A stretch of DNA of 54,887 bases from Candidatus Phytoplasma pruni (GTDB lineage: Bacteria > Bacillota_I > Bacilli_A > Acholeplasmatales > Acholeplasmataceae), in NCBI RefSeq assembly GCF_013391955.1, contig NZ_JABUOH010000051.1, positions 1 to 54,887 on the forward strand, given 5' to 3'. A program made the translations under genes and the position numbers. Shown here in pieces: positions 17,285-25,831 of this stretch. The notes beneath the pieces were generated by a model. The model ran no database searches. It was given only the letters and a program-made list of their open reading frames with translations, and was not told the DNA's origin. Every line of letters starts with the position of its first letter. Position 1 is the stretch's first letter.

Positions 17285-18235
17285 ATTTTACAATTAATCA
17301 AACAATTTGAAGCGTTTTTAACCATTGAACGTAATTATTCCCCTTTAACCATTAAAAATTATCTTCATGATGTGAAAGATTTTCAAACCTTTTTAACGTC
17401 TAAAAAGATATCTTTTGAGAGAGAAAGTCTTTCTCAGGAAAAACACGCTCGTTCTTTTGTGAGTTATCTTTCTGCACAAAAACTCAAAAACATCAGCATT
17501 ATGAGGAAAATATCAGCTTTAAGGACTTTTTATAATTTTTTAATCGAAAGACATGGTTTTATCAATAATATCTTCAAAGCGATACCTATTAAAAAAATTC
17601 CCAAAAAACTACCTAAAATCATTTCTGAAGAAGATATTCAAACTTTATTGGATTCTATTGATTTATCAAAAGACCTTGCTTATAGAAATTATTTAATCCT
17701 AGATTTACTTTATAGTTGCGGTTTAAGAGTGAGTGAATTAATTAAGCTCAAAATAGAGGATATTTATTTTTCTAACGCCCAACTCTTAATTTATGGTAAA
17801 GGGAGGAAAGTGCGTTATTTACCCGTTCATGAATCTTTATTATCCATGTTAAAACATTATATTGCCAATATTAGGGCTAAAATAATGTCCAAAAAAGCTT
17901 TAAAACATAATTTTTTATTGGTTAATTATCAAGGAACTCCTTTAACCGAAAGAGGAGTAAGAATGATTTTAAACGAATTATCGTTAAAAACAACCAATAA
18001 AATCAAGCTTTATCCGCATATGTTAAGACATGCTTTTGCCACTATTTTACTAAATAATGGGGCTGATTTAAGAGTAGTGCAAGAATTATTAGGTCACAAT
18101 AGTTTAAAAACAACTCAAATTTATACTTTTGTGTCCAATAATGTGTTAAAAAATAAATTTATTTCTAATCACCCCCGCAATACTTATAAAAAAAAGAAAA
18201 AACCCCAGAAAAAAGGAGAATTATCAAATGAATAA
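17285..18235 (+). CDS. xerC: Tyrosine recombinase, XerC/XerD-like (apparent ATT start)
   Basis: 316 residues from 17285. All catalytic residues are visible: Arg148 (CGLRVSEL), Lys172 (GKGRK), His245 and Arg248 (HMLRH), His271 (LGHNS) and Tyr280 (TTQIYTF). The first standard start is GTG at 17372, but the frame upstream encodes the typical Xer N-terminal SAM-like segment (KQFEAFLTIERNYSPLTIKN) back to a stop at 17273. The only plausible start with a ribosome site (AGTAGG, 17271-17276) is ATT at 17285 or ATC at 17282. Function by family: resolving chromosome dimers at a dif site. The last eight bases overlap dut. Xer subtype cannot be separated without a tree. Confidence 0.88.
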   Translation: MLQLIKQFEAFLTIERNYSPLTIKNYLHDVKDFQTFLTSKKISFERESLSQEKHARSFVSYLSAQKLKNISIMRKISALRTFYNFLIERHGFINNIFKAIPIKKIPKKLPKIISEEDIQTLLDSIDLSKDLAYRNYLILDLLYSCGLRVSELIKLKIEDIYFSNAQLLIYGKGRKVRYLPVHESLLSMLKHYIANIRAKIMSKKALKHNFLLVNYQGTPLTERGVRMILNELSLKTTNKIKLYPHMLRHAFATILLNNGADLRVVQELLGHNSLKTTQIYTFVSNNVLKNKFISNHPRNTYKKKKKPQKKGELSNE

Positions 18236-18695
18236 TAAGGAAAAATGTGTTTTTGAAGTAGTGAGTGCTTTTCAAGATCAACAAATTAATTTACCCAAAA
18301 GACAAACCAATTATAGTGCTGGTTATGACTTAGAAGCTGCAGAAACTATGGAAATTCCTTCTCAAAAAGTGGTTTTAGTTCCTACCGGTATTAAAGCTTC
18401 TTTTCCTCATCATCAAGTGTTATTAGTTTATGTAAGATCTTCTTTGCCTTTAAAAAAAGGCTTAATGTTGGCTAATAACGTAGGTGTCATTGATAGCGAT
18501 TATTATAATAACGAAAAAAACGAAGGACATATTTTTGTCCCTTTATATAATTTTTCCGATAAAACGGTGACAATCGAAAAACACGAAAGAATCGCTCAAG
18601 GTCTTTTTCAAGATTTTTACGTTACTGATGATGATCATGTTGAAACCAAGCAAACCAGAAAAAGTGGTTTCGGTAGCACTAATGAAAAAAGTTAA
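18228..18695 (+). CDS. dut: dUTP diphosphatase
   Basis: 155 residues, trimeric dUTPase family, hydrolysing dUTP to dUMP and pyrophosphate and so keeping uracil out of DNA. Motifs in order: AGYDLEAAE (about 26-34), VRSSLPLKKG (about 70-79), NNVGVIDSDYYN (about 83-94) with the catalytic Asp, and the C-terminal arm RKSGFGSTN. Strong ribosome site AAAAGGAGAA lies within the end of the recombinase gene, whose stop it overlaps by 8 bases, so the two are co-translated. Useful for an organism scavenging nucleotides. Confidence 0.95.
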   Translation: MNNKEKCVFEVVSAFQDQQINLPKRQTNYSAGYDLEAAETMEIPSQKVVLVPTGIKASFPHHQVLLVYVRSSLPLKKGLMLANNVGVIDSDYYNNEKNEGHIFVPLYNFSDKTVTIEKHERIAQGLFQDFYVTDDDHVETKQTRKSGFGSTNEKS

Positions 18696-18794
18696 AACAA
18701 ACTAACTTAATTAATGATAAAAAAATAAAAATATATTAAAATATTATGTTAAAATATTTAAGTTAAAATCAAAAAATTATGAATAATAATAAAT

Positions 18795-18800
18795 TATAAT
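18795..18800 (+). promoter_or_regulatory. -10 box of the rpsB-tsf operon
   Basis: TATAAT lies about 100 bases before rpsB in a very AT-rich 207-base gap. No clear -35 is seen. Downstream the leader has an imperfect A/T inverted repeat and a good AAGGAG ribosome site. Confidence 0.4.
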
Positions 18801-18902
18801 TTAATTTCTTAAATTTATTAAATTAAAAACGTTATTCATGTGAAAAAAATTTTAAATCTCATTCTTCAAAATAAGTAAATTTAAAAAGGAGTACTCAGAA
18901 TC

Positions 18903-19742
18903 ATGGGTGTTGTTACAATAAAACAATTGTTAGAATCAGGAATTCATTTTGGTCATGCGGCTAAAAAATGTCATTACAAAATGAAACCATATTTATTTTC
19001 TTCCAACGATGGGGTTCCTATTGTTAGAAATAGAATTCACATTATCGATTTGAAAAAAACATTGGAAGCTGTTGAATATTCATACAAAAATCTTGTGCAA
19101 ATAGTGGAAGACGGAGGGAAAGTTTTATTCTTAGGAACTAAAAAACAAACCCAACACATTATTAAACAAGAAGCGGAAAGAGCGAATCAATATTATATTA
19201 ACCAAAGATGGTTAGGTGGTACTTTCACTAATTTCCAAACTATTTTAACAAGAATTAATTATTTAAAAGAGTTATACAAGCAAGAAGAAGATGGCGTATG
19301 GAAATTACTTTCTAAAAAAGAAGTAGCTACCTTAAAAAAACAAAGAGATAAGTTAGAAAAGTTTTTAGGCGGAATTAAAAACATGTCTCAATTGCCACAA
19401 GCTATTTATATCGTTGATGTTCAAAAAGATACTATAGCTATCGCTGAGGCGAGAAAATTAGGTATTAAAATTTTTGGAATCGTAGATAGTAACTGTGATC
19501 CTGATTCAGTAGATTACATCATTCCTGCTAATAACGATGCTATTAAAGGGGTAAAATTAATTACTTCTATCATCGCTGATGCAGCTATTGAAGGTAGTGG
19601 TTCTAACCAAACAGCACCTGTTGAAGAAACAACTGATGAATCTGGCGAAAAACCATCTGAATCAACACCAGAAACTGTTGACGTAGAAAAAACTCAAAAT
19701 AACGATCAAAACGTAGAAAAAGAAAACGTTTCTACTAATTAA
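18903..19742 (+). CDS. rpsB: 30S ribosomal protein S2
   Basis: 279 residues. Canonical S2 start (VVTIKQLLESGIHFGHAAKKCHYKMKPY as the family block, residues 4-31), NQRWLGGTFTNF (about 100) and DSNCDPDSVDYIIPANNDA (about 197-215). It is longer than the typical S2 by an acidic, Glu/Thr/Asn-rich low-complexity tail from about residue 235. First of the conserved rpsB-tsf-pyrH-frr-cdsA cluster. A strong terminator follows, so tsf may rely on read-through or its own promoter. Confidence 0.97.
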   Translation: MGVVTIKQLLESGIHFGHAAKKCHYKMKPYLFSSNDGVPIVRNRIHIIDLKKTLEAVEYSYKNLVQIVEDGGKVLFLGTKKQTQHIIKQEAERANQYYINQRWLGGTFTNFQTILTRINYLKELYKQEEDGVWKLLSKKEVATLKKQRDKLEKFLGGIKNMSQLPQAIYIVDVQKDTIAIAEARKLGIKIFGIVDSNCDPDSVDYIIPANNDAIKGVKLITSIIADAAIEGSGSNQTAPVEETTDESGEKPSESTPETVDVEKTQNNDQNVEKENVSTN

Positions 19743-19782
19743 TTACAACTTTTAACAGACAAAATATTTTTCATAATCAATT

Positions 19783-19820
19783 AGTAAAAAAGATGTTTCT
19801 CAATAAACATCTTTTTTACT
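19783..19820 (+). terminator. Terminator or attenuator between rpsB and tsf
   Basis: Perfect 16-bp stem (19783-19798 with 19805-19820), six-base loop, T6 within the descending arm. It is much stronger than needed for an intra-operon hairpin and suggests that S2 is made in excess of EF-Ts. Confidence 0.8.
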
Positions 19821-19886
19821 AAAAGATCGATTTTACTTGTATTTCTTAATACAAAAAAAGAATTAATAAAAATTTGGAGAACAAAA

Positions 19887-20744
19887 ATGAAAATCACACT
19901 AGAAATGATTAAAGAATTAAGAAAAAAAACTCAATCAGGCATGATGAATTGTAAACAAGCTTTAGAACATACTCAAGGCGATATGGACAAAGCAGTAGCT
20001 TATTTAAAAGAAAAAGGCATGATTAAAGCTAACGAAAAAAAAGATAGAGTTTCAGCTGAAGGTTTAACTAATGTTGCTTTTAAAGGTAATAAAGCTGTTT
20101 TATTTGAACTTAACTCAGAAACTGATTTTGTGGCTAAAAACGAACACTTTATCGCCTTACTAGATCAACTTAAAAATAGTTTATTAGATGCTGATGCATC
20201 CGTTAAAACTGTGGAAGATTTTTTAAATTATCATTGGAACGGACAAAGCGTTAAAAACCTTATTTTAGATAAAGCGGCTATTATCAAAGAACAAATCGTT
20301 TTAAAAAGAATTCAAACTGTTTATAAAAAAGATAACGAAAGTTTTGGTCTTTACAAACACCAAGGAGGAAGAATTTCTGCTTTAGTGCATCTTGACAAAC
20401 AAAACGAAGAAGCGCAAACTCATATTCCTATCCATGTAGCTGGTTTTAATCCGAAATTTTTAAGCAAAGAAGCGGTTGATCCTAATTTTGTGAAAACAGA
20501 AAAACAACTTTTATTAGAAAAAACTATTAACGAAAAAGCGAAACAAAATTTACCAAGTGGTTTATTAGATAAAATCGCTAGTGATCGTTTAAATAAAGTT
20601 TTAGAAGAAATTTGTTTATTAGAACAACCTTTTTATAACAATACTGACCAAAAAGTAAAAGAATTTTTACAAGCTAATCAAACTAACGTGATCGCTTATT
20701 ACCGCTTTGAAGTGGGCGAAACAGCAGAACAAAACGAGCAATAA
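19887..20744 (+). CDS. tsf: Elongation factor Ts
   Basis: 285 residues. EF-Ts exchanges GDP for GTP on EF-Tu. The N-terminal UBA-like domain (KELRKKTQSGMMNCKQALE) and the SETDFVAKNEHF core motif (about 75-86) are intact, as is the second half of the core domain (LVHLDKQNEE region). Ribosome site TTGGAGAA precedes ATG. It is separated from rpsB by a terminator and followed by pyrH after 61 bases. Confidence 0.97.
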   Translation: MKITLEMIKELRKKTQSGMMNCKQALEHTQGDMDKAVAYLKEKGMIKANEKKDRVSAEGLTNVAFKGNKAVLFELNSETDFVAKNEHFIALLDQLKNSLLDADASVKTVEDFLNYHWNGQSVKNLILDKAAIIKEQIVLKRIQTVYKKDNESFGLYKHQGGRISALVHLDKQNEEAQTHIPIHVAGFNPKFLSKEAVDPNFVKTEKQLLLEKTINEKAKQNLPSGLLDKIASDRLNKVLEEICLLEQPFYNNTDQKVKEFLQANQTNVIAYYRFEVGETAEQNEQ

Positions 20745-20805
20745 ACCTGATATTTATTCATTTTCTAACTATAATAAAAAATAAAAAGTAGCAAAGGGGA
20801 ATAAA

Positions 20806-21522
20806 ATGTTTAAAAGAATTCTTTTAAAATTGAGCGGGGAAGCCTTAAAAGGAGACGATTTTAACATTAACCCACAAAAAGTTAAAAAAATTGCTGAAGA
20901 AATTAAAGAAATTAAAGACTTAGGTTTACAAATAGTTATTATTGTTGGTGCGGGAAATATCTGGCGCGGTCATATCGGTCAAGAATTAGGTATGGAACGT
21001 AGTCAATCAGACTATATGGGAATGTTAGGTACAATTATCAACTCTTTAGCTTTGCAAGACGCTTTGGTCAATTTAGATATTCAAACTAGGGTTATGACGG
21101 CTTTTCATGTGATTGCTGTGGCTGAACCTTACATCAAAGGTAAAGCATTGCGTCATTTAGATAAAGATCGTGTAGTTATTTTAGGCGCTGGGGTTGGTTC
21201 TCCTTACTTTTCCACTGATACCGCTGCTGCTTTAAGAGCGGCTGAATTAAATATCGACGTTATTTTAATGGCTAAAAACGGTATTGAAGGTGTTTATAAT
21301 AAAGATCCTAAAAAACATAATGACGCTGTTTTAATTAAAAAAATAGAACATAAAGATGTTATCGCTCAAAGGTTAGATGTGATGGATATAACAGCCATTT
21401 CTTTATGTTGGGAAAATGGTATTGATATTTTTGTTTTTGATATGAACACCAAAGGTAATATCAAAAAAATCATTTTAAAAGAAAAAATAGGGACTATCAT
21501 CACTTCTAAGGAGGAAAAATAA
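20806..21522 (+). CDS. pyrH: Uridylate kinase
   Basis: 238 residues, amino-acid-kinase fold, phosphorylating UMP to UDP. N-terminal KLSGEALKGDD (about 6-16), GAGNIWRG (about 48-55), and the YMGMLGTIINSLALQDAL helix are diagnostic. AAAGGGGA ribosome site. It precedes frr by one base and is thus translationally coupled. The enzyme is essential where UMP comes only from salvage. Confidence 0.97.
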   Translation: MFKRILLKLSGEALKGDDFNINPQKVKKIAEEIKEIKDLGLQIVIIVGAGNIWRGHIGQELGMERSQSDYMGMLGTIINSLALQDALVNLDIQTRVMTAFHVIAVAEPYIKGKALRHLDKDRVVILGAGVGSPYFSTDTAAALRAAELNIDVILMAKNGIEGVYNKDPKKHNDAVLIKKIEHKDVIAQRLDVMDITAISLCWENGIDIFVFDMNTKGNIKKIILKEKIGTIITSKEEK

Positions 21523-21523
21523 A

Positions 21524-22078
21524 ATGCATGAAATGACACAAGAAATCTTAACAGATTTAAAACAAAAAATGAATAATTCTAAAGACTCAATGTTGACACA
21601 ATTTTCCAACATTAGAACTGGGGTAGCTAACCCGAAAATATTAGATAAAATCACTATTAATTATTACGGTGCAGAAACGGTTTTAAAACATATTAGTATG
21701 ATTTCTATCGTAGAAGGAAATCAAATCCATATTAAACCTTTTGACGCTACTTTAGTACCTAATATTAAAAAAGCTTTATTAGCTTCTGATTTAGGAATTA
21801 CTCCTCAAACAGATGGTGTTTCGATTAAATTAGTTTTTCCTCAACCTACAGAAGAAAAAAGAAAACTTTTAACCAAAGAAGTAGAAAAAATTTCTGAACA
21901 AACGAAAGTTATAGTAAGAAATTTACGTCGTTCCGGCAATGATAAAGTTAAAAAATTAAAATTAGCGGAAGATGAAGAAAACGCTTTATTAAAACAAATT
22001 CAAGACTTAAATAATCATTTTATTAAACTTTTAGAAACAGAAACTGTTAAAAAAAATAAAGAATTATTAAAAATTTAA
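21524..22078 (+). CDS. frr: Ribosome recycling factor
   Basis: 184 residues, the standard RRF length. It splits post-termination ribosomes together with EF-G. The family blocks are present: FSNIRTGVANPKILDKI (about 26-42), VEGNQIHIKPFD (about 64-75) and VRNLRRSGNDKVKKL (about 129-143). AAGGAGG lies at the end of pyrH. Followed by cdsA after 17 bases. Confidence 0.97.
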   Translation: MHEMTQEILTDLKQKMNNSKDSMLTQFSNIRTGVANPKILDKITINYYGAETVLKHISMISIVEGNQIHIKPFDATLVPNIKKALLASDLGITPQTDGVSIKLVFPQPTEEKRKLLTKEVEKISEQTKVIVRNLRRSGNDKVKKLKLAEDEENALLKQIQDLNNHFIKLLETETVKKNKELLKI

Positions 22079-22095
22079 AAAGAGACGATAAAATT

Positions 22096-23037
22096 ATGTC
22101 ATCTAAAAAAATTTATATCGGATTAGGGATGCTTTTAGCTGCTTTATCTTTTTTTGGTTTTTTTCTTTGTATTGATCAGAACAAGGACAGCAATTCTTTT
22201 GCTTATATTAGTTTAGGAACGGCGCTTCTTTTTGTGTTTCATTCTTCTATAGAAATGTTAAAAGTTAATCATCAAGATAAAAAACCTTCCCGAAGACACA
22301 TGATAATCGTTAGTTTATTCAGTGTTTTTCTTTTTTTCTCTTTATTAGCGGTTATTGTGAGTTCTTTTAAGGGCGAGGATAAAAGCATTATTGTTCCGGA
22401 AGATAAAACTTTTTTAATCAGTTGTTTATCCAGCTTTTCTCAATATACTTTATTTAGTTTATTCGGTTTGGCTTTCGCTTTGTTTTTATATTTTCTTTTT
22501 AACAATTCTTTTCGTACTCAACATTTAACTCATGTATTGTTAATTTTAGCTTATATTAGTGTTTTTAGTGCTTCTTTTTTAAGTTTAATATTAATAAGCT
22601 GCAAATGGTTTTTGTACTTGTTTTTAATCACTATTGCTAGTGATAGCTTCGCTTATTTTATTGGCAATTTATATGGCAAAAGACTTTTATTTCCTAGTGT
22701 GAGTCCCAAAAAAACTTGGGAAGGTTTTTTGGGCGGCATAGCGGCGACTACTTTGTTAGCTGTTTTATTTTATAGCAGTTATTTAGACAATTATCAAGCA
22801 ATTATTTTTTTAGTGGTTTTCACTATTATAAATTCTATTATTGCTCAAATGGGCGATTTAATCGCTTCTAAATTTAAAAGAGATTACAAAATTAAAGATT
22901 TCAGCAACCTTTTACCCGGTCACGGTGGTCTATTAGATCGTTTTGATTCTATTTTATTTTTATCTTTTTTTATTGTTTTAATTTTATTAAGCCCTTTTTC
23001 TGAATATGTTGTCCAATATATGGCTTTTTTAAAATAA
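22096..23037 (+). CDS. cdsA: Phosphatidate cytidylyltransferase (CDP-diglyceride synthase)
   Basis: 313 residues with about eight membrane helices. It makes CDP-diacylglycerol from phosphatidate and CTP, the branch point of phospholipid synthesis. The family signature runs from SPKKTWEGFLGG (about 211-222) to KDFSNLLPGHGGLLDRFDS (about 271-289). Last gene of the rpsB-cdsA cluster. It complements the FakA-like gene at 6239, both being lipid-head and fatty-acid handling steps. Confidence 0.95.
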   Translation: MSSKKIYIGLGMLLAALSFFGFFLCIDQNKDSNSFAYISLGTALLFVFHSSIEMLKVNHQDKKPSRRHMIIVSLFSVFLFFSLLAVIVSSFKGEDKSIIVPEDKTFLISCLSSFSQYTLFSLFGLAFALFLYFLFNNSFRTQHLTHVLLILAYISVFSASFLSLILISCKWFLYLFLITIASDSFAYFIGNLYGKRLLFPSVSPKKTWEGFLGGIAATTLLAVLFYSSYLDNYQAIIFLVVFTIINSIIAQMGDLIASKFKRDYKIKDFSNLLPGHGGLLDRFDSILFLSFFIVLILLSPFSEYVVQYMAFLK

Positions 23038-23081
23038 AGAAGTAAAAGAAATATTTACCTTACCCAAAGACTTCTTTTTCA
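23036..23081 (+). terminator. Terminator after cdsA
   Basis: 8-bp stem (AAAGAAGT at 23036-23043 with ACTTCTTT at 23070-23077) with a long loop and a T run. Overlaps the cdsA stop codon. Moderate strength. Confidence 0.5.
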
Positions 23082-23097
23082 TAAAAGAAAAATAAAA

Positions 23098-23126
23098 TGT
23101 TAATTTAGTTGGTATTTTGTTATAAT
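23098..23126 (+). promoter_or_regulatory. Promoter of rpmB
   Basis: Extended -10 TGT-TATAAT (TATAAT at 23121-23126) with TGTTAA 17 bases upstream (23098-23103). A second TATAAT at 23194-23199 lies closer to the gene. Confidence 0.55.
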
Positions 23127-23231
23127 AAAAGTAATTGAGAAACATTTTTTGCGATAGAAATATGATTTTTTATTATTGATCAGAAATGTTTTATATAATG
23201 TTTTTTTTAAGAAAGAAAGGTATCCTACATA

Positions 23232-23420
23232 ATGAGTAAATGTTATTACACAGGGAAAACAACTGTTTTCGGAAATAAACGTAGTCACGCAATGAACGCT
23301 TCTAGAAGAACATGGAAAGCTAATTTGCAAAAGATTCGTATTATTGATGAAAAAGGCAAAGTTAAAAAAATTTATGTTTCTGCCCGCGCATTAAAAAAAT
23401 TAAAAGTTGAAAGAGCTTAA
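23232..23420 (+). CDS. rpmB: 50S ribosomal protein L28
   Basis: 62 residues, the normal L28 size. Typical features are the N-terminal [20 protein letters not shown], the [10 protein letters not shown] strand and the [10 protein letters not shown] tail. Ribosome site AAGAAAGG about 9 bases upstream of ATG. Monocistronic, between its own promoter and a strong terminator. Confidence 0.97.
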   Translation: MSKCYYTGKTTVFGNKRSHAMNASRRTWKANLQKIRIIDEKGKVKKIYVSARALKKLKVERA

Positions 23421-23453
23421 TTTATTTGAGTTCTTTATAAATTATTAATTATT

Positions 23454-23487
23454 AAAAAAGACTATTAACGAATAATAGTCTTTTTTT
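23454..23487 (+). terminator. Terminator of rpmB
   Basis: Stem AAAAAAGACTATTA with TAATAGTCTTTTTT, five-base loop, T7. Strong and nearly symmetric. Confidence 0.9.
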
Positions 23488-23510
23488 ATTTATTGATTTA
23501 TCTTGTGCTT

Positions 23511-23537
23511 AGACCTTATGAATGTAAGGTCTTTTTT
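23511..23537 (+). terminator. Second hairpin after rpmB
   Basis: Perfect 8-bp stem AGACCTTA/TAAGGTCT (23511-23518, 23525-23532) with a six-base loop and T5. It backs up the rpmB terminator. Confidence 0.75.
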
Positions 23538-23631
23538 CTTTTAATAAAGGTTTTTTTAATTTTAGCGAAATGTTGGAATCAAGAAATTCATAAATAGTTT
23601 TATTTGAAATTTCTTTTTTTACCATTAGCAA

Positions 23632-24135
23632 TCAATCCTTATTTATCGGATAAGCTGAGTAATAGTTGTATAAGTGCTGATTATCGATAGGTTTGTTATG
23701 TAAGTAATCCAGATCGTTAAAGGAATATAACCAAGGATCTTCATTATGAGTTTGTTTGCTTAAATCAAAAGCAGTTCTGTTGCCATATAAATTAATCACC
23801 GCATCAATCGCTTGTTTAAGTTTTTGATATTCTGGGCCGAAAAGATGGTTTTTATTCCCTTCAGGGTGTTCTTTTAAAACACTATATTGAGCATCTTTGA
23901 ATTTGAAATAAACTAAAGGGCAAACAGGACCATATTCCCACGCTTCAAAAGAATCATCCATTAAAGTCTTTAAATTATTTTGATTAGCGGAATTATCCAC
24001 CAAATATTTGACAAAAGAATAAAATAATATTTTTTGTAATTTGGTGTTGGTCAAATCATTAATCTGTTTTTCTTCAAATTGATCGATAATATAATTGCTA
24101 ATGTCTAAAACATCTAATTTAAGAAGATTTTTCAT
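23632..24135 (-). CDS. PanA (Panacea, DUF4065) protein, long type
   Basis: 167 residues. Panacea/SocA-like domain, marked by TKLQKILFYSFVKYL (about 31-45), EAWEYGPVCPLVYFKF (about 64-79) and FDLSKQTHNEDPW (about 123-135). PanA domains are known as versatile antitoxins (PanAT systems) and as a proteolytic adaptor (SocA). First in position, last in transcription of a five-member family in this window. Its upstream partner is the unknown gene at 24447, 311 bases away. No signal peptide. The Panacea call is firm; function here is inferred. Confidence 0.85.
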   Translation of the reverse strand: MKNLLKLDVLDISNYIIDQFEEKQINDLTNTKLQKILFYSFVKYLVDNSANQNNLKTLMDDSFEAWEYGPVCPLVYFKFKDAQYSVLKEHPEGNKNHLFGPEYQKLKQAIDAVINLYGNRTAFDLSKQTHNEDPWLYSFNDLDYLHNKPIDNQHLYNYYSAYPINKD

Positions 24136-24350
24136 ATCGCACGAACTCCCTTTTATATATTTTATTTTTTAATTATAATAGAAAAAGGACTTTTTGTCAA
24201 TGCTTTTTCATATTTTTATATTATTTTAGTGATTTTGATGGGTGTTTTTTTAAACATTTAAAACGAGTTGATGAGAATTATTTATCTGCTTAACTGATAG
24301 GATGGTTCCGATAATGCGGTATTTTTGGAATTTCTTTCTATTTTTTAGCG

Positions 24351-24373
24351 AAAAAAACCATCATTATAGATGG
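24351..24373 (-). terminator. Terminator after the unknown gene at 24447
   Basis: Minus-strand stem CCATC/GATGG (six-base loop) followed by T7. It lies in a 311-base gap (24136-24446) that otherwise shows no gene. Confidence 0.65.
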
Positions 24374-24446
24374 CTTATTCATGTATTATTTATATTTATT
24401 TTATGGTTGAAAAAGGATTCAAAGAAGTGGTCTTGCTAAAATTTAT

Positions 24447-25118
24447 TTATTTTGTTAAATTTTTTATTTCTTCGAATAAATCTTTAACTATTTCTGCGTT
24501 ATCCAAATTTATACTTTTTTTATAGGAATCTATCGCCTTCAAAATAGTTTTTTGCATTTGAGCTCGCTGTTGTTTTGTATTAGTGTATTTTTTGTTAATA
24601 TTTTTTTTAATTTCTGCGTGAAGAAATTTTTTAGAAATAAAATTTTTAAATTTTTTATAAATTAAAAAACTTACTTTATTGGAAACGGTATTTTCAGAAT
24701 CTAAGAAATGATATCTGTCATAACCAATGGGAAATAAAACGCCATCAATAATATGAAACAACAATCTTCCTTTATCTTTTATTTTTATTTTATGAATTTT
24801 CAATTCTTGTTCTGTTGTCATTTCAAGAGATTTCTTCGTTTCTTTATCGAAATATGTTTGTTCCTCATCATTCATAATAAATTGTTTAATCAATTCTTGA
24901 GGTTGTTGAAATATGCGATAATTAAAAGCTTTTTTAATATCTTTTTTTTGAAGTTGTTCCCATTCCTTTCCATTAATTTTGTTTTGAATAATTTCTATTT
25001 GTAAAAAAATATCAAAAACAACTTCTGAAGGAAAATTGTCAAAAGCAAATTCTCCTTTTTCTAAAAAATAATCTTTATCAATTTTAAAACTGTTTTTATT
25101 TTGTTGTTTTGTTATCAT
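24447..25118 (-). CDS. Unknown protein coupled to panA, candidate toxin
   Basis: 223 residues, Lys-rich, soluble, no membrane segment. I recognise no family. It may be helical in the C-terminal half (QRAQMQKTILKAIDSYKK region). It starts 23 bases after the panA at 25142, in the same direction, and a terminator follows it, so the pair forms a two-gene unit. In PanAT loci the PanA antitoxin lies beside a toxin of unrelated family; by that analogy this gene is the toxin candidate. Nothing in the sequence itself shows toxicity. AAAAGG nine bases before the ATG is the only ribosome site. Confidence 0.6.
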   Translation of the reverse strand: MITKQQNKNSFKIDKDYFLEKGEFAFDNFPSEVVFDIFLQIEIIQNKINGKEWEQLQKKDIKKAFNYRIFQQPQELIKQFIMNDEEQTYFDKETKKSLEMTTEQELKIHKIKIKDKGRLLFHIIDGVLFPIGYDRYHFLDSENTVSNKVSFLIYKKFKNFISKKFLHAEIKKNINKKYTNTKQQRAQMQKTILKAIDSYKKSINLDNAEIVKDLFEEIKNLTK

Positions 25119-25141
25119 TTTGCTAAACCTTTTGTGAAAAT

Positions 25142-25657
25142 TTACAATTTATTTATTTTGTAATATTCATAAATATGATCTCGTTCTATTATTCTTTCTT
25201 CGAAACGTTGATTCAGGCGCCAAGCATTAATCCAAGGGTCTTCGCTATGAGTTTTATCTGTCAATTCAATGCCAGTTTTTTTTCCATATTTTGCTAATAT
25301 ATAATCGATAGAGTCTTTCCCTATTATTTGATTAGTATTGATATATGCATTGATATGTTCCTTGTTGATCGGTTTACCTTGATTGCCTCTGAATAAAAAA
25401 TAAAGAGTTGGAATAACGGGTCCATAAGGCCAAGCTTCAATGGAATAGTCAAATAAGGTTTTTTTGTTTTTGTGTTGAACTAAATAATGAGCATAACTAT
25501 AAAAAATTAATTTTTGTAGTTTTAAATTAGTTATATCGTTTATTTCTTGTTTTTGCGCTTGATGGATTAAATAATAGGACATATTTATCAAATTATCTTT
25601 TGCTTTGAATAAACCGTCTAAGAACTTCATTTCAAATTTATAATTAACTATTGCCAT
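25142..25657 (-). CDS. PanA (DUF4065) protein, long type
   Basis: 171 residues. Domain marks: LKLQKLIFYSYAHYLV (about 44-59), EAWPYGPVIPTLYFLF (about 73-88) and IELTDKTHSEDPW (about 130-142). Closest relative in the window is the gene at 26412 (same N-terminal extension and same EDPW segment). Good ribosome site AAAAGGAGAG. Followed after 23 bases by the unknown gene at 24447, so this is the best candidate antitoxin of a PanAT pair. Confidence 0.85.
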   Translation of the reverse strand: MAIVNYKFEMKFLDGLFKAKDNLINMSYYLIHQAQKQEINDITNLKLQKLIFYSYAHYLVQHKNKKTLFDYSIEAWPYGPVIPTLYFLFRGNQGKPINKEHINAYINTNQIIGKDSIDYILAKYGKKTGIELTDKTHSEDPWINAWRLNQRFEERIIERDHIYEYYKINKL

Positions 25658-25703
25658 TTGATCTCTCCTTTTTGCCTTATTTAATTATATATCACAGCGA
25701 ATT

Positions 25704-25744
25704 AAAAAACATACACCTTTAAAGAATTGAATATTGGTATGTTT
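25704..25744 (-). terminator. Terminator after the panA at 25832
   Basis: Inverted repeat AAACATAC/GTATGTTT (25707-25714 with 25737-25744), with extra inner pairing, and T residues following on the minus strand. Confidence 0.55.
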
Positions 25745-25831
25745 CAAATTGCTAAAATATTTATTAATTAATTCTATTATAAAACAAAAAAACAAAATGT
25801 CAATACTTTTTAACTATTTCATACGTATATA

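Noticed and set aside
17285-18235. Recombinase as evidence of a phytoplasma mobile unit (PMU)
   Set aside because: No tra5, dnaB, dnaG, ssb or hflB-type PMU gene set around it; coupling to dut and conserved residues fit a chromosomal Xer protein.
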